Shown piece after piece: positions 53,391 to 62,800 of a stretch of DNA of 64,000 nt (position 1 is its first letter; each line of letters begins with the position of its first letter). Below the pieces are notes generated by a model that saw only the letters and a list, made by a program, of their open reading frames with translations, did no database searches and was not told the origin of the DNA. This DNA comes from Bacteroidota bacterium (GTDB lineage Bacteria; Bacteroidota; Bacteroidia; Bacteroidales; JAADJA01). The translations under genes were made by a program, and so were the position numbers. The stretch covers positions 26,387 to 90,386 of the forward strand of contig JAHLKX010000013.1 in NCBI GenBank assembly GCA_020444515.1. Reading direction: 5' to 3'.

Positions 53391-56300
53391 TCAATCTTTC
53401 ACAACAAACTTTTTGAATTCCTCCAAATCCCACTGCAAATCCATTTCTTCGAACATGGTTTTGGCTTTCTCGAGGTAATGGCTGGCAGGCTGGCCATTCA
53501 ATTCATTGTATTTCACTTTTGGATTGGAAAGGAATTTGCCGGTTTCGAAATAAGCGCGGGAGAGTTCGAGGCGGCTTTGATGTTTTTCACAAGTGCTTAA
53601 AGCTAGCTTAATATTTTTAAGAGCACTGGTATATTTTTTCTGCACAAAATAAAACCTTGCTCTCAATATATAAGCCTCTGGCAGGTTAGCTATAACTTTT
53701 TTCGACTTCGCTATTAATGTTTTTGAATTGTGCTTAATTTCTTTTAGCAATGCTTTGAATTCTTTATTATTTTCATTTTGTTTTTGCAATTTTTCAAGGT
53801 CGAAATGCACTTTAGCTAATAGATATGGTGTATAATAAACAGGAATGTTTGAAGCTTTCTTTTGGAATTTGCTTGCCTTATTAAGAGCTTTCTCAGCCTT
53901 GGTAATGTTGCCTAACTTAAGATATACCAAAGACTGCATACTAATAAATACTAATGCTAATGTTAAATTATCTGTACTTCCAATAAATTGAGCACCTTCA
54001 TCAGCAATTTTTAAGAATTCATCAAATCTTCTGAATTTATAGTAACCATAAGCTTGTAATCTATAAGCCATAGAAACCGCAAAACCACTATTATAATTCT
54101 CAGCTTGCTCGTGAAGCATATTTTGGATATCAATGGTTTTTTCATATTCACCTCTTTCAATATGATTAAAGCCACAATAGGTCATATAAGTTTGGATATC
54201 CCAAAAACTACCTACTTGAAGTCCCTGTTTTATTATTGATTGTTCATCTTCTTGAAAATACCATTGGCCTGTCCAATATTTTTGCATTTTATTAACCATT
54301 CGAAGGTTGGTAAACCCAAATAGGTCATTCTTCATACCAGCTTTGTAACTAATCTCAATCATTTTTTGGCTGGTTTTTAATGACAAGCCTGTCATGCCAA
54401 AAAGTACAGATCCAGTAGTAAATGTCCTAAGAGCAGGTACAGAGTTTTTAAAATCGTAACGGCATATTAAAGCAACTATTGGACTGGTATCGATAGCGAA
54501 TTGTCTTGAGTTATTTGATATTAAGCACATCCCAAAGCCATAGGTTAACTTCATAAGAATTTCCATCTTCTGATTCATCTTCTTTTTAAAGAAAAATCTT
54601 TTAAAATGAACCATCACATAAGCAAGTAGAATGGAAAAGCCGGCTCTTATTTTTGCCTTTTTTTCATTCTTTGAGAACCTATGATTTGTATTGGTTTCGA
54701 TAAGTTTACTAAAAAATTCAGCTGCTTCCTCATTTTTTCCGCAAGCCCGGTATAAATCGGCAATTTTCATCTCAAGATCCAACATTTGTTCTTTGGAGAG
54801 GTTTTGGCTTTTATCATCTAAAATCATTTTGTGTGCTTTCTCAAAAAATTTCAGAGCCTCCGATGAAGCACCTGATTTCATAGATTCCTCACCAGCTAAT
54901 AACAAATAATGTATCGTCTTTTCTTCATTTGCAGCCATCTGGTAGTGATACACCAGCGTTCCATAAAACTCATTGATATTTTTCGCAAATACCTTCTCAA
55001 TCGAGCGGGCAATCTTTAAATGTGTTTCTTTCCGTGATTGTTGCATCATGGCGTCGTAGGTCAGCTGCTGTGCCAGCGCATGTTTAAACAGGTATTCGAT
55101 CTCCTCCTTCTTTTTACTTTCGCTGATCAACTGCACTTCTGATAGGTAGGAAAGCCGTTCGTCCAATTCTTCGATGGTATCGGTGGCTTCTTCCAGGACT
55201 TTGTAGTAAAAGTTCCGTCCCATTACTGAAGCAGTATTCAGCAGTTCACGTGTCTTTTCATCCAGCTTATCTACCCTGGAGAGAATGGCATCGTTAATCG
55301 TTTCAGGGATATTGACATTATTGATCTTTTCAGTTACCACAAAATGACCATCCTTCACTTCAATAATTCCTTCATCAATAAAGCTCCGAATGATCTCTTC
55401 AATGAAAAATGGATTCCCTTCTGTTTTGCGGATGATCATCTTTTGGATTTCATCCGGCAGCTTTGTTTCACGCAACAGGTTCCTGATCAGGTTATCAGAT
55501 TCCTTTTCTTCTAGTGGGTTAATATGAATGGTTGTGTGATCACCGGGAAATTTGTCCACCAAATATTTTAAAATATAATCCCCGGTATCTTTATATCCCG
55601 GCCGCATCACATTGATGAATATTACAGGATGGTTCTGCGACAGTTTGTAAAGCGACTCAAACAAGGTAATGGAAGAACTATCCGCCCAGTGCAAATCCTC
55701 TATCATGTAGATGCGCGGTTTGTCAAGGGTGGCGGCAATGATCAGGTCGCGCAGGTTTTTCAATATTAATTTTTCAAGCGCTTCTCCTTCAATTCCTTTT
55801 ACACGCTCCTTATGTTTTCCTTCCAGGGGCAAACCCATCATGGTAGCCAGGAAAGCATATATCTCATCTGCCTGCTCAGGGGTATTGCTTTTAATTCCCT
55901 GGTAAAGCTTTTCTGATGAAACTGAAGGAATATCATCTTCCATAATACCAGCCCAGGATTTGATCAGGTTGGTGATGGGATGAAAACTGAGGTTTTGCCC
56001 TGTTGAAACTGCCCGGCCTTCCAGTAAAAGCACTTTCTCCATGATGGGCTGCACTTTCATTTCGTCCATTAGGCGGGATTTTCCAATTCCGGCCTTTCCA
56101 ACTATATTCACAATGCTCCCTTTTCCTTTTACCAGATTTTTAATCAACCCTTCGAGTTGTTCTAACTCACTGGAACGACCAACCATTACAGAAATAATCT
56201 TTCGTTCTGATTTTGTTTTCAGGTCTAATTTTTTTCTTTTTTTACCGGTAAGTTCAAAAATGGGAAGCGTTTCAACTCCTCCTTTCAGGGGAATGGGTTC

Positions 56301-56780
56301 TAATTTTTGAAGCTCAATATGTTTTGTTAAGCCTTCCGTTGTTTTATTATCCGCGAGTATTTGCCCCTCTTCGGCGAACTGGCTCATGCGGGTAGCATGG
56401 TTTACGGCTTCACCCATCAGGGTTTGCTGTTTCTGTTCATCGCCAATATCAGTGACAATAATGCCACCTGTCGCGATTCCAAATTTCAGTTTAAAGGGCA
56501 GGTCAGGTTTTTTCTCCTGGGAGAATGAAATCAATTGGTCTCTTAGTTCAAAAGCTGAATCGATGGCGTTTTTAGCAGCCGTTTTAGAGGTGTTAAAAAC
56601 AACCAGGAAAGTATCGCCGGTGTAGCGGTTGAGCTTCCCCTGGTGCAAACGGGCTGTATTCTCAACAAGGGCATGTACCTCCTTCATAATTGGGGTGATC
56701 TCTTCCGGTGTCAGGCTCTCAGCCAATGACTGTAACCCCGAAAGTTCTGCTGATAATATGGTGGCCTCTTGTTTTTGCAT
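53391..56780 (-). CDS. Cyclase-like / STAND ATPase / TPR signalling protein (copy 2)
   Basis: Same architecture as copy 1. Residues 1-175 are cyclase-like with Glu12 at the first metal position (AELSGL) and Asp56 kept in YTGDT. AVNHATR carries the Asn and Arg of the family. Walker A is GKAGIGKS and Walker B MIEDLHWAD. The winged-helix part is nearly the same as in the other copies (MIIRKTEGNPFFIEEI; ILSRVDKLDEKTRELLNTAS). The TPR region is closer to copy 3 than to copy 1 (CGKNEEAAEFFSKLIET; LQVGSFWDIQTYMTYCG). It ends MDLQWDLEEFKKFVVKD. It follows the AAA/DUF4143 copy b gene after 18 bp, and TAATTTTG is 14 nt from the ATG. Confidence 0.88.
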   Translation of the reverse strand: MQKQEATILSAELSGLQSLAESLTPEEITPIMKEVHALVENTARLHQGKLNRYTGDTFLVVFNTSKTAAKNAIDSAFELRDQLISFSQEKKPDLPFKLKFGIATGGIIVTDIGDEQKQQTLMGEAVNHATRMSQFAEEGQILADNKTTEGLTKHIELQKLEPIPLKGGVETLPIFELTGKKRKKLDLKTKSERKIISVMVGRSSELEQLEGLIKNLVKGKGSIVNIVGKAGIGKSRLMDEMKVQPIMEKVLLLEGRAVSTGQNLSFHPITNLIKSWAGIMEDDIPSVSSEKLYQGIKSNTPEQADEIYAFLATMMGLPLEGKHKERVKGIEGEALEKLILKNLRDLIIAATLDKPRIYMIEDLHWADSSSITLFESLYKLSQNHPVIFINVMRPGYKDTGDYILKYLVDKFPGDHTTIHINPLEEKESDNLIRNLLRETKLPDEIQKMIIRKTEGNPFFIEEIIRSFIDEGIIEVKDGHFVVTEKINNVNIPETINDAILSRVDKLDEKTRELLNTASVMGRNFYYKVLEEATDTIEELDERLSYLSEVQLISESKKKEEIEYLFKHALAQQLTYDAMMQQSRKETHLKIARSIEKVFAKNINEFYGTLVYHYQMAANEEKTIHYLLLAGEESMKSGASSEALKFFEKAHKMILDDKSQNLSKEQMLDLEMKIADLYRACGKNEEAAEFFSKLIETNTNHRFSKNEKKAKIRAGFSILLAYVMVHFKRFFFKKKMNQKMEILMKLTYGFGMCLISNNSRQFAIDTSPIVALICRYDFKNSVPALRTFTTGSVLFGMTGLSLKTSQKMIEISYKAGMKNDLFGFTNLRMVNKMQKYWTGQWYFQEDEQSIIKQGLQVGSFWDIQTYMTYCGFNHIERGEYEKTIDIQNMLHEQAENYNSGFAVSMAYRLQAYGYYKFRRFDEFLKIADEGAQFIGSTDNLTLALVFISMQSLVYLKLGNITKAEKALNKASKFQKKASNIPVYYTPYLLAKVHFDLEKLQKQNENNKEFKALLKEIKHNSKTLIAKSKKVIANLPEAYILRARFYFVQKKYTSALKNIKLALSTCEKHQSRLELSRAYFETGKFLSNPKVKYNELNGQPASHYLEKAKTMFEEMDLQWDLEEFKKFVVKD

Positions 56781-56793
56781 AGTTGATGTTTAT

Positions 56794-56801
56794 CAAAATT
56801 A
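56794..56801 (-). promoter_or_regulatory. -7 element 14 nt from cyclase copy 2 start
   Basis: Minus-strand TAATTTTG begins 14 nt upstream of the ATG at 56780. It overlaps the end of the upstream AAA/DUF4143 gene. Confidence 0.5.
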
Positions 56802-57935
56802 CAATAGAAATTGTCGATAGTTTTGCCGATGTATGATCTGAAATTCACTATCGGGATAATTCTTTTTGAATGTTGCCGGGATTTTATCCTTATGTTTTGG
56901 ATTCAACTTAAACTCAAAAGCATATAGTTTACCGGAGTGTTCTTCAATCAAATCAATTTCCTGCTGCTGATAAGTACGCCAGAAATACATATTGACCCTT
57001 GTCCCCATGGTCTGATGATATTTAATTCTTTCAATCAAACAGAAATTTTCCCAAAGTTGCCCTGCATCATTACGACCTGATAAGGGTATGAAGTTCTGCA
57101 AAAGGCTGTTTCTGATCCCCAGATCATAGAAAAAATACTTTTTGCCTTTGGCAATTTCATTTCTGAGATTTCTGCTAAATGAGGATAACGAAAAAAGTAC
57201 AAACGATTTTTCCAGTAACGATATGTATCGTTGCACCGTTTCAACAGATACTTTTAAAAGATTACTCAGCTCTCTCAGTGAGACTTCATGGCCTGCCTGC
57301 AGCGCAATGGCTTTTAATAAATTGATCAGAATATCTGACCTGCGCATGTTTTCAAAGCGTAAAACATCTTTAAAAAGATAGTCGCTTGTTAATTCATCCA
57401 ATAGTTTTTCTTTTTGTTCCTGAGAACGGTTTATTATATCAGGATAGGAACCGTACAATAACATATTGTCAATCATTTCATCCTGTTGAATTGGATCATA
57501 ATGTTGTTTAAGTTCTATTAAAGAGATTGGATACATGATAAACTTAACATTTCGCCCAGTAAGCGGTTCCGACAAAATGTTTGTCAGGTCAAAGCTACTG
57601 GATCCGGTAGCGACATATTGGATATCAGGATAAGTGTCGATCAAAAGTTTTAATAATTCTCCAATGTGTGGGATTTTCTGTGCTTCATCAAATACCACCA
57701 ATTTAGCCTGCCCAAGGTACTGGCGAATACGTTCCAGGTTTCCTGACGAAAGCAATTCCCAAACCGGTTGTCGTTCACAATTCATATACAATGAACCTTC
57801 GTATTCGTTGATCAACTCATTTGCCAGTGTTGTTTTTCCAACCTGCCTGGGGCCGTACAAGATAATTACCTTCCCCTGAAATAACCAGGATTTGATTTTT
57901 TCTTTTAAGGTTCGCTGGAAATTTCTGTCACTCAT
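56799..57935 (-). CDS. AAA ATPase with DUF4143 C-terminal domain (copy b)
   Basis: Walker A GPRQVGKTT (about 28-36), Walker B KLVVFDEAQKI and the motif YVATGSSSFDL define an AAA_14-type ATPase. A winged-helix segment (LRELSNLLKVSVETVQRYIS) and DUF4143 with an intact PD-(D/E)xK-like motif follow (QEIDLIEEHSGKLYAFEFKL: Asp in EID, then E-F-K). The protein is 378 residues and full length. It is not closely similar to copies a and c in sequence, so the three are not recent duplicates. It stops 18 bp before cyclase copy 2. Function is not established for the family. Confidence 0.88.
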   Translation of the reverse strand: MSDRNFQRTLKEKIKSWLFQGKVIILYGPRQVGKTTLANELINEYEGSLYMNCERQPVWELLSSGNLERIRQYLGQAKLVVFDEAQKIPHIGELLKLLIDTYPDIQYVATGSSSFDLTNILSEPLTGRNVKFIMYPISLIELKQHYDPIQQDEMIDNMLLYGSYPDIINRSQEQKEKLLDELTSDYLFKDVLRFENMRRSDILINLLKAIALQAGHEVSLRELSNLLKVSVETVQRYISLLEKSFVLFSLSSFSRNLRNEIAKGKKYFFYDLGIRNSLLQNFIPLSGRNDAGQLWENFCLIERIKYHQTMGTRVNMYFWRTYQQQEIDLIEEHSGKLYAFEFKLNPKHKDKIPATFKKNYPDSEFQIIHRQNYRQFLL

Positions 57936-58084
57936 TATTTTAAATTTTGTCAGGTTAGTACGACAAATTTAATAAAATATGTTTGGTAACATAAATGTAT
58001 TTAACAATATTTTTCGAATTAAGATAGCAGAGTATTATGATTTATATAGACTTCAATCATCAACTTATTGATTTTATCAGCCGA

Positions 58085-58153
58085 TTATCCTTCAACCAGT
58101 TTCAGGAATCCTAATAACTGAGCGGATAATCTGGTAGCCTATTGTTTTTGCAT
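58085..58153 (-). pseudogene. N-terminal fossil of a cyclase-ATPase gene
   Basis: The minus strand reads MQKQ, an in-frame TAG, then ATRLSAQLLGFLKLVEG and a stop. Intact copies begin MQKQEATILSAELSGLQSLA and MQKQEATILSIELLGFQDYA, so about half of the positions match. TATTTTTG lies 14 nt upstream, as in the intact genes. Only the first 22 codons survive in the 253-bp gap between two AAA/DUF4143 genes; the rest of the gap holds nothing I can support. Confidence 0.65.
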
Positions 58154-58188
58154 GGGGTTGAATTATCAAAAATACTTAAATTCTAAGA

Positions 58189-59319
58189 TCACATCTGATC
58201 TAAAGTGCCTATATACTTAATTTTATAGCCATTCTTCTCCACAACCCAGGGATTATCAGTAAAGGGAGTATAGCAGTAATTATTTCCCTGTGGATAGATT
58301 TCCCTAAAAACGGCAATCGGTTTGAGCGATAAGTGATCTGGGTTTATTTTACATTCGATAATGTCAACCTCATTTTCCTGTCGTTTGATCACGAAATCAA
58401 TTTCACGGCCTGATTTATTGCGCCAGTAAAAGAGTTTATTGTCCGGAACATGTGAGCGCAGCATATCCAGCACCAGGTGTTCCCACAGCAATCCCTGGTC
58501 ATCCGGCCTGATATCATTCCAGCCTTTGGCAAAACTTATTATGCCGGTATCAAAACAATAGGCTTTTGGGCGCCGAACAATCTCACGACGGCCACTTCCG
58601 TGAAATGGCGCCAGCAGGTAAACCATATTGGCAATGCGCATAGCCTCGAGGTATGAAAGCACAGTGGGTCTTGTAATGGAGCTCATTTTTGCCAATTGTG
58701 TAAAGTCAATCAGGTTACCGCTGGAACGCAGAATTAGATGCAGCAATTGTAAAAACCCTGCCCGGTTCCTTACCTTGAAAAGTTCCTGGATATCCCGCGC
58801 ATAAAAACTATCCATCCACTCCGAAAAAAAAGATTCACTTTTTGATGCGGAGAGCAATTGTTCAGGCAAGCCACCGTGCAAAAACCGCAAATCCAGATCG
58901 GGGATGCTGAATGTGGTTTTACATTCATCCCATAGCACCGGTGGCAAATAGATCATATTTTTCCTGCCGGTAAGCGAATCTTTGAATTTTTGAGTTGCTT
59001 CAAGGGTGGAAGAGCCGGTAGCGAGTATTTTTAAATGAGGGTATTCATCCGCCGCAATTTTAAGCAAGTTGCTCGGGTCAGCCAGCCTGTGAATTTCGTC
59101 AAAGATGATTGTTCCCTCATCTCCGACGCTTTTAAAAAATGATTCAGGATCTTCCAGTCGCCTGACAACAGACGGCAGATCACAATTGAGGTAGGTTGCA
59201 TCAGGTAGCATTTTGGCAATGCTTGTTTTACCCACCCTCCTTACGCCTGACAACCAAACGATTGTCCTGGTTTCCCAGGCACGGTTAATTTTATTGATCC
59301 AAAAAGGCCGAAGTATCAT
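58189..59319 (-). CDS. AAA ATPase with DUF4143 C-terminal domain (copy c)
   Basis: Walker A GVRRVGKTS (about 25-33), Walker B TIIFDEIHRL and the sensor motif ILATGSSTLEAT identify the AAA_14 ATPase. TQLAKMSSITRPTVLSYLEA is the winged-helix region. DUF4143 ends with an intact PD-(D/E)xK-like motif (GREIDFVIKR then DIIECKINP). At 376 residues it is full length. It lies just upstream of the cyclase N-terminal fossil, as copy b lies upstream of cyclase copy 2. Role unknown; an ATP-dependent DNA- or toxin-related function has been considered for the family but is unproven. Confidence 0.88.
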   Translation of the reverse strand: MILRPFWINKINRAWETRTIVWLSGVRRVGKTSIAKMLPDATYLNCDLPSVVRRLEDPESFFKSVGDEGTIIFDEIHRLADPSNLLKIAADEYPHLKILATGSSTLEATQKFKDSLTGRKNMIYLPPVLWDECKTTFSIPDLDLRFLHGGLPEQLLSASKSESFFSEWMDSFYARDIQELFKVRNRAGFLQLLHLILRSSGNLIDFTQLAKMSSITRPTVLSYLEAMRIANMVYLLAPFHGSGRREIVRRPKAYCFDTGIISFAKGWNDIRPDDQGLLWEHLVLDMLRSHVPDNKLFYWRNKSGREIDFVIKRQENEVDIIECKINPDHLSLKPIAVFREIYPQGNNYCYTPFTDNPWVVEKNGYKIKYIGTLDQM

Positions 59320-59441
59320 AAAACTATATTTTACATTTAGACGGATAAAAGTAAAATATATTTGTAAATAAACAAAACTAAATCATCCAACAATATTCAT
59401 CATTTTAATTTATAATTAGCCATTCAAGGCCGGAACCGGTC

Positions 59442-59830
59442 TTAATTTTTCAATATTTTTTGTGTAACAATCTCATTACCCACATTCCCCCGGAAGAAGT
59501 ACATTCCCCTGGGCAAATCGCCGCTATTCCAAATTTCAGCTTAAAAGGCAGGTCAGGTTTTTTCTCCCGGGTGAATGAAATCAATTGTTCTTTTAATTCA
59601 AAGGCTGAATCAATGGCGTTTTTTGCAGCCGTTCTGCTGCTATGAAATATGGCAAGGAAAGTATCGCCGGTGTAGCGGTTGAGTTTCCCCTGGTGTAAAC
59701 GGGCTGTATTCTCAACAAGGGCATGAACCTCTTTCATCATGAGGGTGATCTCTTCCGGTGTCATGCTCTCCGCCAATGACTGAAATCCCGAAAGTTCTGC
59801 TGATAATATGGTGGCTTCTTGTTTTTGCAT
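59442..59830 (-). pseudogene. Chimeric fossil: cyclase N-terminus joined to a T9SS tail
   Basis: Codons 1-103 (59830 to about 59522) match cyclase copy 2 closely (MQKQEATILSAELSGFQSLA ... LPFKLKFGIA). At GCGGCG (59519-59524) the homology stops. Shifted by one frame, 59522 to 59442 reads GDLPRGMYFFRGNVGNEIVT then QKILKN and a stop, the end of a T9SS type A tail (relatives: LPAGVYFCRIQIGNKMVTQK). The open frame instead runs on to a stop at 59450. A deletion therefore fused a cyclase gene to the end of a downstream T9SS-protein gene. It starts 3 bp after the stop of copy 3. Confidence 0.8.
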
Positions 59831-59833
59831 GAT

Positions 59834-62800
59834 CTATGAAATCGTTTTCTCAGAGACAAATTTTTCGTACTCCTCCAAATCCCACTGCAAATCCATTTCT
59901 TCAAACATGGCTTTTGCTTTTTCGAGGTAATGGCTGGCATTATGGCCATTGAGTTCATTGTATTTATTTTTGGGATCGGAAAGGAATTTGCCGGTTTCGA
60001 AATAGGCGCGGGAGAGTTCGAGGCGGCTATTGTATTTTTCGCAAGTTGTTATGGCCAGTTGAATGTTTTTAAAAGCACTGCTGTATTTTTTCTGCGCAAA
60101 ATAAAATCTGGCTCTCGATAAATAAGCCTCTGGAAGATTAGCTATCAGTTTTTTCGACTTCGCTATTAATGTTTTTGAATTGTGCTTAATTTCGTTTAGC
60201 AAAGCTTTGTATTCTTTACTATTTTCATTTTGTCTTTGCAATTTTTCAAGGTCGAAATTTACTTTAGCTAATAAATACGGTGTATGATAAACAGGTATGT
60301 TTGAAGCTTTCTTTTGGATTTCGCTTGCCATATTAAGAGCTATCTCAGCCTTGGCAATGTCACCTAAATTAAGATAGACCAAAGACTGCATACTAATAAA
60401 TACTAATGATAATGCTAAATTTTCTGTGCTTCCAATATATTGAGCACCATCGCCAGCAATTTTTAAAAATTCATCGAATTTTCTGAACTTATAGAAACTA
60501 CAAGCTTGTAATCTATAAGCCATTGAAACCGCATAACCACTATTGTAATTCTCAGCCTGTTCGTGAAGTAAGTTTTGCATTTCAATGGTTTTTTTATATT
60601 CTCCTGCTTCAATATAATTCAAACCACAATATGTCATATAAGTGTGAATATCCCAAAAACTACCTGCCCTTAGTCCTTGGTTAATAACCGATTGTTCATC
60701 CTCCTGATTGTGCCACCTACCCGAGTAATAGTTTTGCATTTTGTTAAGCATTCGAAAGCCGATTTTTCCAAAAACATCTTTTTCAATACCAGCTTTCTCA
60801 CTAATTTCAATCATTTTCTGACTGGTATTTAATGAAAGACCTGTCATTCCAAAATTAGAAGAGCCTACACAGAAAATACGCAAAGAAGGCACTGAATCTA
60901 TAAAATTGTAGTAACATATTTTTTTCACTATGGGAAGCGTATCAATGGCAAATTGCTTTGGATTCATTGAGATTAATGACGTTCCAAACCCATAAGTCAT
61001 TTTCATTAGCTTTTCTATTTCAGGATTCATCTCCTTTTTAAAGAATAATTTATGATTATGGACCATGATATAGGTAAGTAATAATGAAAAAGCTGCTCTG
61101 AACTGGGCAAGTTTTTCATTCTTTGAGAATCGGTGATTTGTAAAGGTTTCCATAAGTTTTTTAAAACGATCAGCTGCTTCTTGATTTTCTCCACATGCCC
61201 TGTATAAATCAGCAATTCTCATCTCAAGATCCAACATTTGTTCTTTCGAAAGGTTTTGGTTGTTATCACCCAAAATCATTTCGTGTGCTTTTTCATAAAA
61301 CTTAAGCGCTTCAAGAGATGCACCTGACCTGATGGCCTCATCGCCAGCCTTTAAAAGATACTCTTGTGTCTTTTCATTGTTTTCAGCTTTTTCGTAGTGA
61401 TAAGCAAGGGTGCTATAGTATTCACTGATATTTGCCGCAAACACCTTCTCAATCGAGCGGGCAATCTTTAAATGTGTGTCCTTTCGCGATTGTTGCATCA
61501 TGGCATCATAAGTCAACTGCTGAGCCAGGGCATGTTTAAAAAGGTATTCAATTTCTTGTTTCTTTTTAGTTTCAGAAATTAATTGAACTTCGGTAAGGTA
61601 TGACAGGCGTTCATCGAGTTCCTCAATGGTATCGGTTGCTTCCTCCAGCACTTTGTAGTAGAAGTTTCTTCCCATAACCGAAGCCGTGTTGAGGAGTTCC
61701 CTTGTCTTCTCATCCAGCTTGTCAACCCTCGAAAGAATGGCTTCGTTGATGGTTTCAGGGATGTTTACCTCTTTGATTTTATCTGTTACCACAAAATGAC
61801 CATCTTTTATCTCAATAATCCCTTCGTCGATAAAACTGCGGATGATCTCTTCGATGAAAAATGGATTGCCTTCCGTTTTGCGAATGATCATCTTTTGGAT
61901 TTCATCAGGAAGAGATGCTTCCCGTAAAAGATTTTTAATCAGATTCCCGGATTCCTTTTCCTCCAGCGGATTTACGTTGATGGTGTTATGATCGCCCGGA
62001 AAATTATCGACCAGGTATTTTAAAATGTAATCGCCGGTTTCTTTATATCCCGGACGCATCACATTGATAAACATCACCGGATGATTCTGTGAAAGTTTGT
62101 AGAGCGATTCAAACAAAGTGATAGAAGAACTGTCGGCCCAGTGCATGTCCTCGACCATGTAAATTCGGGGTTTGTCTTTTGTAGCCGCTATAATCAGGTC
62201 ACGAAGGTTTTTTAAGATGAGTTTTTCAAGCGCTTCCCCTTCGATTCCCTTCACACGTTCTTTGTATTTTCCTTCCAGCGGCAACCCCATCATGGTGGCC
62301 ATAAAAGCATATATTTCGTCAGCCTGTTCAGATGTATTTCGTTTGATGCCCTGGTACAATTTTTCTGATGATGCAGATGGAAGGTCATCTTCGGTAATCC
62401 CTGCCCAGTTTTTAATCAAATTGGTAATGGGGTGAAAACTGAGGTTTTGCCCTGTAGAAACTGCACGGCCTTCCAGTAACAGCACTTTCTCCATAATTGG
62501 CTGCACTTTTAGCTCTTCCAACAAGCGGGATTTTCCGATTCCCGCTTTTCCTACTATGTTAACGATAGAACCTTTACCAGCGATAAGATTTCTAATGAGG
62601 CCTTCCAGTTGTTCTGCCTCCTGCGAACGCCCTACCATTTCAGAAATAATCTTCCTTTCTGATTTTGGTTTTAGGTCTAATTTTTTTCTTTTTTTACCGG
62701 CAAGTTCAAAAATGGGAAGCGTTTCAACTCCTCCTTTCAATGGGATAGGTTCCAGTTTTTGAAGCTCAAAATCATTTCTTAAGCCTTCAAGGGTTTTTTC

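Noticed and set aside
53345..53395. ACATCG-rich short direct repeats before the end of cyclase copy 2
   Set aside because: Degenerate 5-6-bp wording of a kind often seen between Bacteroidetes genes; no symmetry or spacing that supports a function.
52004..59319. AAA/DUF4143 genes considered as transposases of insertion sequences
   Set aside because: No terminal inverted repeats or target duplications are visible, and the domains are those of COG1373 ATPases, not transposases.
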